A stretch of 64,000 nt of DNA from Lepas anatifera. Its lineage: Eukaryota > Arthropoda > Thecostraca > Lepadidae. The DNA lies in NCBI GenBank assembly GCA_034440635.1, contig JAOTON010001820.1, forward strand, positions 829,001-893,000, in the 5' to 3' direction. The notes under the pieces were generated by a model. The model was not told the DNA's origin. It was given only the letters and a program-made list of their open reading frames with translations, and made no database searches. Below, piece after piece: positions 21,806-34,290 of the stretch; within the stretch, counting starts at the first letter, position 1; each line of letters begins with the position of its first letter. The position numbers were made by a program, and so were the translations under genes.

Positions 21806-22566
21806 GCGAGGCGGATTCACCCCCCCCCAAGATCTCAACATCTGCCCGTTCCGATTCTAAATCTTCAAATTGGGATCAATTTGAAATTAAAGGAAAATTC
21901 AAAATGGTAAAAATTGTGGTAAGGTTAGGTGCTAAATTTACATTTTTACTGTTTTTTTATTATTCCCCATAACTATTGGTCTTATTGTTTTGTTTCCACA
22001 GTACCAGCATGCAATAATAGAGGATTGATGCAAAATTATCAAGCCTTTCATTTATGTAAAAATTATAACTTGAAACGGTGATTCCTGGGGCAGAACTATA
22101 TCGTAAAATATCTACGCTTTTACCAATTTTCTGTTGATATTAGGAAACGTCAGATACTGCGTGATATCTTAGACCTAAATATAGATGAACCTAAATATAG
22201 ATGCCAAAAATCGTAAGAGGCGTATAAGGAAAATGAAATAGTGGGACAAGAAGGTTATTGCCAATGTTCAAAGACCATATCCACATGTTCCTCATTTATT
22301 GATACTATTCCTATTGCTTAGTGTCGTGATATAAATTTTGCGTAGACTGTGATGTCCAAATTCAAGGGCAAAAGAGGCTGACATTCATAGGAAAAAGGTA
22401 AGAACAAGTGTCTGCGAGGTTCATATAAACTCTTGAAAACAACTGGAAGCATTTACTATTTCTCATGCATCAAGAGGAATGTCAAAATTTGAAAGGGCGT
22501 AATGTCAGAAAAGCCATAATGCTAATCAGCTTAAATGTAAACGCCCCAAAAATCTGTCCATTAGAA
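21806..22566. other. Unassigned AT-rich DNA
   Basis: There is a C-run at 21822-21830 and otherwise no recognisable structure. Confidence 0.4.
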
Positions 22567-23015
22567 GGATGTGACACCTTGGTCGAATCCAGGAATTAAG
22601 TGCAATTAATGGGATTTTTTTGCCAAAAATCATGAAAACGTCCATGATTCCTATGAAAATGCACAATGAGGTCAATGATTTGATTTTTAAGATTTTCCTC
22701 GGGTGAAAAATAAACCTCTGCCTATGGATGACGTCATGATCTGGCAACTACTAACATATACAATAGGCTTCAAGAGCTTCAATTGGCTGATTACTCACTG
22801 TGACGTCAGCACTGCCGTCGCACCAACAGCTGACAACTGTAACTGCCTGTCTGGGGTAGATTTGGGATACATTTCAGGTAGGTGTTTAGCCTTTCTCCAC
22901 GGAAATTTTCAGTTTCAAGACAAATGATATATTGAGTACTTGGTTTTCCGGCGTGCTTAAGAACTTGGCTATCTCAGTTAAAATCACGTGATAAAGATGC
23001 CACATTCCCTTTTAA
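22567..23015 (+). mobile_element. MITE family E, copy 2
   Basis: The left end is decayed (GGATGTGACACCTTGG); the right end is GCCACATTCCCTTTTAA. The interior has two perfect CREs (TGACGTCA at 22729-22736 and 22801-22808), an inverted CCAAT box between them, and CAG|GTAGGT at 22875-22883. No protein is encoded. Confidence 0.8.
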
Positions 23016-25239
23016 CATAACATCAAAAATATAATGTGCTGTCCTTAAAAAATGAATGAGTTTTTTTCCTGTTTAGGGTTCATGCGAGTAGATAACACCC
23101 CAAATACATGAAACAAATATCGGCAAAACAAACATTAAAATCATTTATATTATCCCAAGCTTAAGTATCCTTCGGAACCCATAAAAACGACTCCGGTTTT
23201 ATTAAAACTTGCTAGTTCATAAGTACCCAAACATCATGCCTACGTGGCAGGCCATTTTTAACATGTTAACTGGGAGGCCATTTGCCCTCCAGTCAGCCGA
23301 AATGCCCCCAGTGCCCAGAAATTGCCTCCCCCAGTGAAAAAGACAAGAGATGACTTAAACTTCAACAAATGCAAACTCACCTAACGAAAATAAGACAGAA
23401 CACCACCCGATAATAATAATTTAGGTTTATTGCTGGTGCCAAATTGGCAATCCACAAAAATTTTGTTAAAAATTTCCATCCGTGGCGAATGACGAAACAT
23501 CGTGACCGTGCGAAGACGAAACAAAGCGCATAGTTACGGGAAATCCGGGCAAAGCAGCCTCAGCATCAACTTATCACAACGCTGGAGATGAACGCTGGCC
23601 TAGAACCAGTCATACATCCTGTTCTATCCGACCGGAAACCCACACCCCAGCCAGTGTCGTGAGATTGTATGGTGCTCTCATTTCACACGCGGTCACTTGT
23701 GAGCTCTTTCATGGATTAGACGGGACACGGTGTAGTCAAAGCGCGTAAGACTGGTTGCTGGTGTGGCGGTGTGAAGTACTGAGTCTTTTTATTTTATTTT
23801 TGTGGTGGAAGCATACATAAACGTCACCACCGGAAAAAGAGAGGGAGCCAGCCAAACTTCAATCTGATGCTGACAACAAACTTTCCACGTTAGCACCAAA
23901 AACTGTTCCAATTGGGGCTCCTCGTTGCCTTCCGCACGGGATGGTTTTAAAAATTTCCGGTTTTCTCCCATTTTGACAGATCGAGAAATTGCTGGCCAAG
24001 AAGTGGGCGGGGGGGGAGCAGGCCCCCTGGTCGGGTTTGTTAGATATTAGCATATGCCCAACCTCAGTAGTCTGTGAAATTTGTATTTGTGATATTTGGT
24101 ATTTGGTTTTATAATGTTTAATGTGGTAGGAACGTGGATGGCCGGTTGATGATTTTCCGCCGTGCCATGGTTGGGTAGAATCAAATATGGGGGGGGCCCC
24201 CGCCCTGTTCCAGCCTATGAATGTCACATCACTGATACTGGGCTGGTTTTTGTGGTTTTTATTTCACATTGAATATTTTAATTAGTAAATTTATTATGAA
24301 ATGACTGCCTGAGTATAAACCGACCGATTTGGCATCCCGCCCCGTTTTGGAGATGAAGTACACATGATGAACTATAGGAAACACGAAACGGGTACATTTG
24401 AAGAAATCTGTTGAAGAGAATATGTATATTATTGTTAAACGTGTTTTTTATTATTTTGTTTGGTGGGTTTTGGTAAATCGAGTGGTATTGATTTTCTATT
24501 CTTTTGTTGTGGTGTTTATGTAATTGTTTTATTCCGCTGTTTTTGTTTGGTAAGTTGTTGTTTGGGTCCTTTGATACAATGATCCTTCTGAATGCTGTTC
24601 CGTGTGGCCTCCGGTCCGGCAATTGACCGATTGTTTTGTGATTTTGGTGTGTTTGTGACTCCATCATCCTTTGTTTAGTGTTTTTTGACAGTCATACATT
24701 TCTTGTATACTGGGCCTTTTGTTGTCTATCCTGTCCTTTGGTTTGACGTAATTGTTTGATCGTTTGATGTGGCTTAAAATATGTTTTACGTTAATTTAGA
24801 ACATATGCGTAATTGTTGCGATACCCTTTCATATGGAAGGATCATTTGACATCGCCACGACTACCGACTACAAAACAGCGGGAAGAGACGCCCTTTAGGT
24901 TGGACGATGAGCGCCGCGGTGGGGAACTCCCCCGGACCAGAATGCGCCCTTTGTGTTGGTTTTGGTGTAAGGGACCTTATGTTTTATTTTGCTTTGGTAA
25001 TTTTAGTTGTGGGAAAGTGATATGACTTCGTCCAAACAAACAAAATTTAATAGTGGTGAAACTGGTCCCCCTTTTCCGACGCTTGTTGTAGCATACGTAA
25101 AATTTATAGTGAGATCGCTGCATCAATTATTTTCTGCAAAGTCGATAAGTTGTTAGCTGGCCTTTCTCATAGATTCCTTGATGTTAAAATTGGGGGAGAT
25201 TATATATTCGGCCACAGCCCTTCGTTAGAATCACCAAAC
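23016..25239. other. Unassigned DNA; GT-rich top strand at 24240-24800
   Basis: The block 24240-24800 is strongly T/G-biased on the plus strand. Its reverse reads as a low-complexity N/H-rich frame of 129 residues (24278-24667), which I take as composition, not a gene. Confidence 0.4.
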
Positions 25240-25335
25240 TGTTTCCCGAGAAATCCTTCCAACAGGGTGAGAGCTGGCGACGCCATTATGACCCTGACAG
25301 TCGGTGCGTCGATAAGCCTAAACAATTATTAAATG
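25240..25335 (+). mobile_element. SINE/LINE 3' tail fragment
   Basis: 'CAACAGGGTGAGAGCTGGCG' followed by 'CAGTCGGTGCGTCGATAAGC' matches the 3' region of the minus-strand LINE (15345-15395) and the SINE at 43625-43800. No tRNA-like head is visible upstream. Confidence 0.6.
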
Positions 25336-25524
25336 TTTTTGTACTACATTCCCTAGATGATTTCGACAGCAACAGCCACAAGTCATAGTGGGTATGTATA
25401 TAAAACTTATCGCGATGTAGCCCACAAACCACCTGTGTTCGATACTTTAGGAATTTACTCATCTTGCCACACTCATAAAGTAAAATAAGAAAACAACGTT
25501 TTCATTTGGAATACATCGCGGGAG

Positions 25525-25953
25525 CATTAGGGCTCCCAGGCTGGCCACTTTGTGGCCAAATATCTCGAATTGGGCCTTTTTGTCATGGTTGGCCCCACGA
25601 TTTTTTTCGGTTGGCCCTTTCTTGGAATCTGGCCTTTTTGCCCTTTTTTCTAGCTGCTAGTACCTAGGCTATTTCTGGTTTGTACCTTGTATAAATATGG
25701 ATTCTTTTGGCCTCTTCCGCTCTTGAATACGATATTCTGACACCGAAAAAGCAGAAGAGCAGCCAAAAAACTGGTATGGTGGCGGGGGGAGGGACAGAAC
25801 TTAAAAAAACACAATCCACAAAAATGATGGCCACCGAAAACCGGACGCGAAGGATGTGATGCCATAGGCGCCTTTTGGGTAAACATTTGATGGCAAAGTG
25901 CGCCCTCTGAGGCTCCGCTCTCACCCACTTACCAAATCCTAGATCCGCCACTG
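25525..25953 (-). mobile_element. Decayed DNA-transposon fragment related to 58236-58476
   Basis: On the minus strand, 25525-25745 matches 58236-58476 (shared 'GGCCAAAAGAAYCCATATTT' type block and 'CTGCTAGAAAA'). The right edge at 25941-25953 is GATCCGCCACTG, the hAT terminus seen at 8344-9206. The other terminus was not found. Confidence 0.45.
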
Positions 25954-25986
25954 TTCATAATTTTGCTATCACGCACCACTGCGGGC

Positions 25987-26020
25987 ATATGGCGTCGCCA
26001 ACTCTTCCCTGTTGGTTAGC
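25987..26020 (-). mobile_element. Short SINE/LINE tail fragment
   Basis: On the minus strand, 'CCAACAGGGAAGAGTTGGCG' followed by ACGCCATATG matches the first part of the shared tail at 25260-25300. Confidence 0.4.
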
Positions 26021-26343
26021 CAGCTGCCCTTTTCAAGCCGCCGGCCGAACCCGGCGGCTGATAAGCCCTACGCTGCCACCCACCCCCCCCACTGTTCAAT
26101 AGAAAAATGTATAGTTGGAAAAGGGAGAAAACATTAAATGTTAGCGGGGAGTGGTGCGGCCAAGATTATTAATGATGCTTACAAATGATCTGGTTATGTG
26201 GATAAAATCATTTGGTGATCACGCGGGATTGGAAGGGCACCTCTAGGTTCCTATTAAATGAGTAGTGTGTTAAAAAAGAGTTGCGTCAAGTCAATATCAA
26301 ATTGTCAACAATTAGTTTTAAACAGTGATACAAGACGCTTTTT

Positions 26344-26520
26344 CTATGGGCTTATGGCGACCGGTAGGGGTTGTTTTAGCCTCAAATCTGGCTTTTGTGG
26401 TATGTATGTATTTGGTTGATTTAGTGAAATAGAATTTTGCCCCTCTTTGGCACTTCTTCTAACTCGGTTTGACCTTTTCCGCCGAAAAAAACTTGGCAGC
26501 CCTGGGCAGCATCTATAATC
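26344..26520 (-). mobile_element. Decayed repeat related to 53366-53560
   Basis: On the minus strand, 'CAGGGCTGCCAAGTTT', 'CGGAAAAGGTCAAACCGAGT' and 'TTTGAGGCTAAAACAACCCC' match the plus-strand copy at 53366-53560. A terminus like CCAGGGCTGCCAG suggests a DNA transposon. Its class is unknown. Confidence 0.5.
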
Positions 26521-26834
26521 TGGAGTAGCATGGAATAACACAAAATTGAGAAACATATTTTAACACTAAAGCGTCTAAGTTTTATTAAACCCCTTCAAAA
26601 TGGAGTATTGATCCCTTGAAGACACTATAATGGCCAGCACAAGAAATACCCCCCCCACTGACTTTTCCTAAAAAAATGCCCTGCTACGTGGTGAGGAAAT
26701 AAAAAGTAAAGCATGGATACCAAAACAATGCCTCAGGTAAGAACTTCCTTTAATACCTTTGCTTACGAAACGAACACTTCAAGGAAACATGACACCTCTT
26801 GTGAAATCAGGAAATGAATGCATTCAGACATATT

Positions 26835-27150
26835 TTAAACCGAGGCTTTTGACTTGCGGCGTCGCGTCGTGGAGGAGACACAGCTCCAACCGGGCATGAC
26901 TATGGTGGTGCAGCTATCCCGCTGGGAAACCTCACCATAGTCACTGAAAGGCTCGGAGTTGCAGAGTTTCAGCACCGTAGCTTCTCGGCTGGAAACGACG
27001 GCAGTGATGCCTTTCCCCGACATGTACTCATCATCCAGAGCCGGGCGGTCCGCTACTGAGTCCGCTGCTCCGCTACTTGCGGATTCTCCAAGTTTTAGTG
27101 GAGTAGCGATAACGGTTTCTATAATCCAAAAATGGCGGAGCAGCGAGTAG
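26835..27150 (-). CDS. Open frame, possible terminal exon (unrecognised)
   Basis: The minus-strand frame is open from about 27150 to a stop at 26835. Its last 62 residues start at 'MSGKGITAVVSSREATVLKL' and end in a basic 'TTRRRKSKASV'. Composition looks protein-like, but I recognise no family. The upstream part (27040-27200) is made of CGCTAC-rich sequence that looks like transposon DNA, so any true exon would be shorter. It may be chance. Confidence 0.2.
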
Positions 27151-29685
27151 CGAACTCAAAGGCACGCAATGCGCTACCTAATTCCCCGCTACTGATTCCC
27201 TACCTATAAACGCCGCCTCCGAAAAATAGAAGGTGGTGACTGAAATAAATGCTTTTCTCCACCAGAGAAGCAAACGAAAATTGAGCGAATGTTTTTTGCT
27301 GTGGTGTCCTTTGTTAGTATGCCCTTCAGCAAAAACTACAATTTTATATTTGATATGCATGCAGCATAAGTAAACAGAATTTGTCCCTGATTTTTTTCTT
27401 CAAAAGAACAATGACAACAGTTTTTGAGCGGGCGTTTTAGTAGTGTTTTATTATAAAAGTAGCTATTGGGGAGTGGTGGGTAAATGGTTTTGCAATTTAA
27501 AAAGAAAAAAATGTTTCAGCTAGGCAAGGTAGCAAAACTAGCGGTAGCGGTAGAAAGACTTGTTATGGTGCCCACCTCTGACAGCGTTTATGTATTGCCT
27601 TGTCCAGTTACATCAACTGGACCATAACTTTGTCCAGCACTTTGATTCTGGACGGACGTGATTGTGTTGAGCTCCAAGCACGGCCATTCGCGCTGCAAAC
27701 CGTCCAGTCCGATCAGTGGAGCAGTTTGTCCCATTTTTTTTAGGGGGAGCTCGGTCGTCCCTGCCATGGAGCGGTGTCTGAGGGGGAGGAGGCTGGGGGT
27801 CCAGTCGTCCCTGCGGTGCCGGAGGGGCTCCTGCACGCTGAGGGCTGCACGCCGGCGTCCTGGCCTCCGACTATTCTTGGCTGGCAAAGCGCGGAACTAA
27901 TCAGCAGGCGCTGAAAATGGGGCGGACTGGGAAGTGTTCACGGTGCTGGCTTTGCTCCAGTTTCGCACCACAACATCCGGGAGAGGACGCAGGAAGGGAG
28001 CGTCTCCGGGGCGGACACAGCACCCTCAAGGTGGGGCTGACTCGGCCACTGTGTTCCTCCTTGGAGCAGGGATTAGCATCGAAATATACCTATGTCTATT
28101 TTGGGACTGCTGTCCCCTTTGCTTATTCAAGGTCTCTGCGGTAGTTGTTGAGTGGAGAGGGCCCAGTTAACTGATACTCTCTTGAAAGCTAAATCTTAAA
28201 GAGAGCTGTTCGTTCGGGCGAATAGAAAATAGAAGTTGTTCCAGCGGACAGTCAGCTTCTGCAAGTCAACCTCAGCAGAGGGTACGACCAGAAGCAGATA
28301 CTGGGGACGGTGACGACTGCATGTACACATCCACTCACTCATCCAGTGTGTATCAAGCGAACACTCATCATGAGAGAAGGACCCAAACTTCATTCTAAAT
28401 GTCTGGGTCAGACATTTCCGCCGTGTTTTGCCAACATCTCGTGTGGCAAGGCCGCATATCATTAACAATTAATATCCCAACCATTATTGTTAGCACCTTC
28501 TGTGCTAGGAGCTAGGTCAACAGCCCCGGCGACACCGAGTGCTAGGTAACGCGGCAGGAAAGTCTCTCTCATACGTTGGGTTCCCCTCACTCATTTGGGG
28601 TGTTCTCTGAAGACGTGCCGGATGAGTGAATTTCTTCCATGTAGTCGTCACCATTCGCAGTCTCTAATCCTAGGAGAACCGACGTTTTCTTATCTCCGTG
28701 AATTTTTTTTTGGTTATCCCGAAACTGAAACTTTGAAACATGAAGTACGAACAATATTAAATCTGGCTAATTCGGCATAAATCTGCCACACTAGCGTTCC
28801 CTAAAACCCTCCCTCTCTCCTTCCTATCGCACGCAGTCCACGTTGCCGTATGCATATCGCCTTGTGTTTGCTGTCAATTGTGCATTTGACACAAATCAGG
28901 GCAAATTCACAAATGTATCCTGAAAAGCTCTGTCTAATCAACCGGCCTAATAGGTGAGGACATGAAGAGGACTGAAGAGGAAAGAAATTACGAATACACT
29001 ATTAATAAATAAGACCTGAGAAACGAAAATGAGGAATCACGAAGACAAAAGCGAAGAATATAAAGAGAGACCAGCCGACAAAGAACGAGAATAATTCATC
29101 ATCACCGTCATCGTCACGCCTTGTTTGTTTGTTGTTTTCCATGTCTTTTTTCACCGGTTCCCTTCATCAAGTCCCACTACCTCACTCCATTGGTTGAACG
29201 CGGCGCCTGTGGCGACCCTCCCCGTGGATAATCCTTGTCCTTCCCCATCAACCATCCTATCCTTATCCTTATCCTACAGTGTGTTTTGCTTAAGTTTGTC
29301 ATTTATGTCCCTCATCTTCATTACGACCGGCGTCAGAATAGCCACATGGATAGTGGAGATGCTGTGTGCGTCAAATATAAATAGATTAATATAAATATAG
29401 TTTGTGAACTAATACACCTACGCAATTGAAAATGGATAAGAACGCTCTGATTTGTCAAGACAATTAAGAAAATATACGAACGTGGTTTCTTTCTACGTTT
29501 TGTTGACGACTTAGCAGCGAATTTTGCCTCCAATGTTGTACAATGAATTCGCACGACCTAACAGTGTAGTTCAATTTTGATGAAGTTTGTGCGAATGCTC
29601 AAAAGGAGTCAAATTATTATCGATTAATTATCTATCAGCTTTCCTTGACCTATAGGGTGTACTGAAAATAATGCAGTTTGGTGCG
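27151..29685. other. Unassigned DNA
   Basis: A GC-rich patch lies at 27690-28030. I see no supported gene. Short frames have no recognisable domains. Confidence 0.4.
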
Positions 29686-29689
29686 CGTG

Positions 29690-31346
29690 ACCGATGGCCG
29701 ATGCCGTGTGGTATTGCTTATTGAGGCCGACGGCTGATGATGGCGGATTGGCTTACTGAGGCCGACGGCTGGTGATGGTGGATTGGCTTACTGAGGCCGA
29801 CGGCTGGGGATGGTGGATTGGCTTACTGAGGCCGACGGCTGGTGATGTTGGATTGGCTTACTGAGGCCGACGGCTGGGGATGGTGGATTGGCTTACTAAG
29901 GCCGACGGCTGGGGATGGTGGATTGGCTTACTGAGGCCGACGGCTGGGGATGGTGGATTGGCTTACTGAGGCCGACTTCTGGGGATGGCGGAATGGCTTA
30001 CTGAGGCCGACGGCTGGTGATGGTGGATTGGCTTACTGAGGCCGACGGCTGATGATGTTGGATTGGCTTACTGAGGCCGACGGCTGGGGATGGTGGTTTG
30101 GCTTACTGAGGCCGACGGTTGGGGATGGTGGATTGGCTTACTGAGACCGATAGCTACTGATGGTGGATTTGCTTACTGAGGCCGATAGCTACTGATGATG
30201 GATTGGCTTAATGAGGCCGACGGCTGGGGATGCTGGATTAGCTTACTGAGGTCGACGGTCGGGGATGTTGGATTGGCTTACTGAGGCCGATGGCTGGTGA
30301 TGTTGGATTGGCTTACTGAGGCCGACGGCTAGGGATGATGGATTAGCTTACTGAGGCCGACGGTTGGTGATGTTGGATTGGCTTACTGAGGCCGATAGCT
30401 ACTGATGGTGGATTGGCTTACTGAGGCCGACGGTTGGGGATGGTGGATTGGCTTACTGAGGCCGATGGCTGGTGATGGTGGATTGGCTTACTAAGGCCAT
30501 AGTACTGATGGTTGATTGGCTCACTGACTCCGACGGCAGGGGTGGCGGCCACGGCTGGGGATGGCAGAATGGCTTACTGAGGCCGATAGCTACTGATTGT
30601 GGATTGGCTTACTGAGGCCGACGGCTGGGGATGGTGGATTGGCTCTGACTCTGACGGCTGGGGATGGCGGAATGGCTTACTGAGGCCGATAGCTACTGAT
30701 GGTGGATTGGCTTACTGAGGCCGATAGCTACTGATGATGGATTGGCTTACTGCAGGCCGATGGCTGGTGATGGTGGATTGGCTTACTGAGGCCCACGGTT
30801 GGGGACGGTGGTTGGCTTAGAGGCCGATGGCTGGGGATGGTGGATTGGCTTACTGAGGCCGACTGCTGGGGATGGTGGATTGGCTTTCTGAGGCCGACGG
30901 CTGGTGATGGCGGAATGGCTTACTGAGACCGATAGCTACTGATGGTGGATTGGCTTACTGAGGCCGATAGCTACTGATGATGGATTGGCTTACTGAGGCC
31001 GACGGTTGGGGAAGTTGGATTGGCTTACTGAGGCCGATGGCTGGTGATGTTGGATTGGCTTACTGAGGCCGACGGCTGGTGATGTTGGATTAGCTTACTG
31101 AGGCCGACGGTTGGGGATGTTGGATTGGCTTACTGAGGCCGATAGCTACTGATGATGGATTGGCTTACTGAGGCCGATGGCTACTGATGGTGGATTGGCT
31201 TACTGAGGCCGACGGTTGGGGATGTTGGATTGGCTTACTGAGGCCGACGGCTGGTGATGTTGGATTGGCTTACTGAGGCCGATAGCTACTGATGGTGGAT
31301 TGGCTTACTGAGGCCGACGGCTGGGGATGGTGGATTAGCTCAAGAC
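29690..31346 (+). repeat. 35-bp minisatellite, left array, about 47 units
   Basis: The unit core is GATGGTGGATTGGCTTACTG followed by AGGCCGACGGCTGGG, with a period of 35. Two unit types alternate irregularly: the main type, and one with GATAGCTACT in place of GACGGCTGGG. Units near 30490-30560 and 30640-30660 carry deletions. The array ends in GATTAGCTCAAGACCC. Confidence 0.95.
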
Positions 31347-31550
31347 CCTAAAAGATAAGGTTGGTCAAAGTCTCCTACCAGGGACCTACTAGCACTTCAC
31401 AGTAAATTATTTTAATCTTGCTCACAACAGAATATTTGCAATATTTTCTTCAATAAACTCACCTCAAATCAGATATTTTTGATAAATTAGGTCTTTATTT
31501 TGCATCATTTAGGTTTTATTTAAAACAGTATGTTTTTTGCACATCCAGTA

Positions 31551-31632
31551 TGTTTTAAGCTGGTTTAGTGCTAGATGTGCCAGATTTGCTATTTCTGCGC
31601 AACTGAGGCATACATTTACGTATCTGATCTTT
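31551..31632 (+). repeat. Dispersed repeat fragment, also at 40809-40895
   Basis: The block 'TTGCTATTTCTGCGCA...GGCATA-ATTTACG-ATC-GAT' matches 40809-40895. Flanks do not match, so ends and class are unknown. Confidence 0.5.
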
Positions 31633-32163
31633 TGTGTTTTATTCTGGAATTGCAATTGCAATGGGTCATCGCCTGTGTGTTTGTGTTTGTGTGTGGCGGG
31701 GGTGAAATGGATAAAAAGACTGGTTATGGTTAGAAAATTCATTTCTTATGAGGGGCTAAATTTGACATTGAAATTTATGAGCATAGGGCGTTTCTGTGTC
31801 GTTCCAGGATGCAGAAAGATCAATGACTAAGGCTAAAACAAATCGTTCACGAGAGCATGTTTGTTTAGATATTTGTGGAAGATGAAAATCTCTGCAGATG
31901 GGTCCAAATGGTAGATGCTATGTTTTTATGTACAATTTCTAGGTATATGCTCATTAATGGGCACTGATTTCAAGGGGCAATTGCAGTTTGAAGTTCAGAA
32001 TCCAGCATGTGATGCTATGTGCAAACTGATAGGTTAAGCAGTGTAATCACAGAAGTTTGCTAACAAGAGGAGAGAGAGAGAGAGGAGGTCAAGTTTTGTA
32101 AATTATTTCAGATACCTACTGATGACTTTTACAGTGCTGCTCTATATTAGAAGTATTGAGCTG

Positions 32164-32166
<3 letters not shown>

Positions 32167-32197
<31 letters not shown>
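32167..32197. repeat. (TA)n microsatellite
   Basis: About 15 uninterrupted TA dinucleotides. Confidence 0.95.
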
Positions 32198-32202
<5 letters not shown>

Positions 32203-32739
32203 GTATTATAAGTTGTTACTTGGCCTCTTGCTAGAACCCTGGATGCAAATATAGCAAATTCAATGTGATTATACATTTAGGTATAGCCATCTACCAGAAC
32301 CCTCAGATCAGCAAAAGCTGATACAAAGTATTTTCTCCATAACATGCTCTGCAAGTTGTCAGCTCTCAAATGGTCAGGAAAATTATTTGTCAGAGTGAAC
32401 TTTTGCTCGTCCTTGTTCACACTATGGCGAATAGTTTTCCAGTTATCTAAGGCCAACACAAAGATTCTGATTTAATGCTGTGTCAGAATGCATGATCTCA
32501 CTGAATATTTGGGATCCATGATGTCAAGAGCAAGAGCCAATAAAAAGGCAATGTTCTAGCTCTATTGATAATGTAGACCCAGCATGGGCTCTTAACACTT
32601 TTATCCTGCCTCCACCTCTGCCCTCCCTTCAACAATGTTCTTCCAGGTGCATAATTGGCAAAGCCCCAATTCCATGAACATCCTACCACCAGATATCCTG
32701 GTCCTCCCTCCGCTGGGGCTCAGCATGAGAAGCATCATG

Positions 32740-33637
32740 TATCTGCCTCTGTCCTCTGTATCCGCCCCTGCCTGCACATCGGCCTCTTTTGTATTGGCTT
32801 TTGACCCTGCATTCGTCTCTGCCCCCTATCTCTGTCTGCCCCTGCACCACCTCTGCTCCTGCATCCGCCTCTACCCGTGCATCTGCCTCTGTCCTTTCAT
32901 CTGACTGCCACTGCATCTGCCTCACCACTGCATCTGCCTCTGCCACTGCTTCTGCCCCTGCATCTGCTTCTGTATCCTGTATCCGCCTCTGTCTGTTACA
33001 TCGGCCTCCATCTCCTGTACCCGCCTCTGGTTTAGGCACCCTTACGTGCTCCTTCATTGGTCTCTGCCCCTGTATCCGCTTCCGTCCATGCATCTTCCTC
33101 TGCTCCTCCATCCACCTCTGTTTCTTCATCCGCCTCTACCCATACACCCGCCTCTGCCGCTCCATCTCACTGCCACCGGATCTGCCTCTGCTGCTGTTTC
33201 TGCTCCTGAATAAACCTCTGTCTCCTGCATCCGCCTCTGTCTCCTGCTTCTGCCTCTGTCTCCTGCTTTTGCCTGTCTCTTGCAGGCGCTTCAGCTGTCT
33301 GTATCCTCATGTGCCCCTCCATTCGTCCCTCCCTCTACCTCCGCCTCTGTCCATGCATTTGCCTCTGCTCCTCCATCCGCCCCTACATCTGCATCCGCCT
33401 CTGCCCCATTATTTTCCACTGCCCCCTTCGACCTTTCTGTCCCTGTATCCGCCCTTGTCACTCTATCCGTCTTTTCGCAATCGTTCCGCTCTGCCCTCTG
33501 CATCCGCTGTTGTCCCTGCATCCGCCGCTGCTCTTGCATCCGCATCTGCCAGTGAGTCCTCCTCATCTAATGAAGTACCTTTGGTCGATACATCCGCCTC
33601 TGCCATCCCTTCTTCATCTGCCTCTGCCATCAGCCTT
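32740..33637. repeat. Pyrimidine-rich degenerate hexamer tract
   Basis: The plus strand is built of variants of CTGCATCCGCCTCTGCC repeated with indels for about 900 bp. It yields S/A/P-rich frames on the plus strand (399 residues from 32789) and E/A/R/Q-rich ones on the minus. Both are products of composition. Confidence 0.8.
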
Positions 33638-33870
33638 CTTCACCCGCCTATGCCATCAGCCTCCTGCATCCGCTTATACCATCAGCGTCCTGCATCCGCC
33701 TATGCCATCAGCCTCCTGTATCCGCCTATGCCATCAGCCTCCTGCATCCGCCTGTGCCATCAGCATCCTACATCCGCCTATGCCATCAGCCTCCTAAATC
33801 CGCCTATTCCATCAGCATCCTGCATCCGCCTATGCCATCAGCCTCCTGCATCTGCCTATGTCATCAGCCT
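33638..33870 (+). repeat. 26-bp minisatellite, about 9 units
   Basis: Units of CATCCGCCTATGCCATCAGC followed by CTCCTG repeat every 26 bases. The unit looks derived from the adjoining hexamer tract by amplification. Confidence 0.9.
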
Positions 33871-34290
33871 GTGCCGCCTAAGACATCAGTGTCGGCCTTC
33901 CTTTCGGCGGCAGCCCGCAGCCCTTCCATGTTTTGCAGTGGTGGATCGTATTCCCAGCTCTCTGACTGAAGATAGCACCATTAAGTGAGATTCTGCCCCG
34001 GGAATATGTTGAAAGTCGGCATTAGGAAAAGCCTGACATGCCCTTAGACGGAGGCCCCCAGATCAGAAATTGCGTCTGTCTGGCACTATTTGAGGCCATT
34101 TTTGGGGAGAACAATGTCGCAGCTTTATGCTGACCGAAAATCACATCTCTAAAGGGGCTACAAGTATTTTTGATATTTTTTAGAAAACTACCTTCCTTCC
34201 GCACTTTCAGCGCTAAATGCCCTCGGGCATACTCGCAGTGACGTCCCGACGGGATTGCCAGACTAGTTGGAACTAAACTTTTGCCCCCCT
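33871..34290. other. Unassigned DNA before the right 35-bp array
   Basis: I see no supported feature. Confidence 0.4.

Larger units (their letters stand above)
31347..32739. other. Unassigned DNA between the two 35-bp arrays (left part)
   Basis: It contains a dispersed-repeat fragment (31551-31632), an AG-rich run at 32076-32092 and a TA microsatellite at 32167-32197. No gene is supported. Confidence 0.45.

Noticed and set aside
24278..24667. 129-residue N/H-rich minus-strand ORF
   Set aside because: It is a by-product of strongly T/G-biased DNA on the plus strand.
32789..33988. 399-residue ORF and the E/A/R-rich minus-strand ORFs opposite it
   Set aside because: They derive from a pyrimidine-rich degenerate hexamer tract and a 26-bp minisatellite, with no domain or start context.
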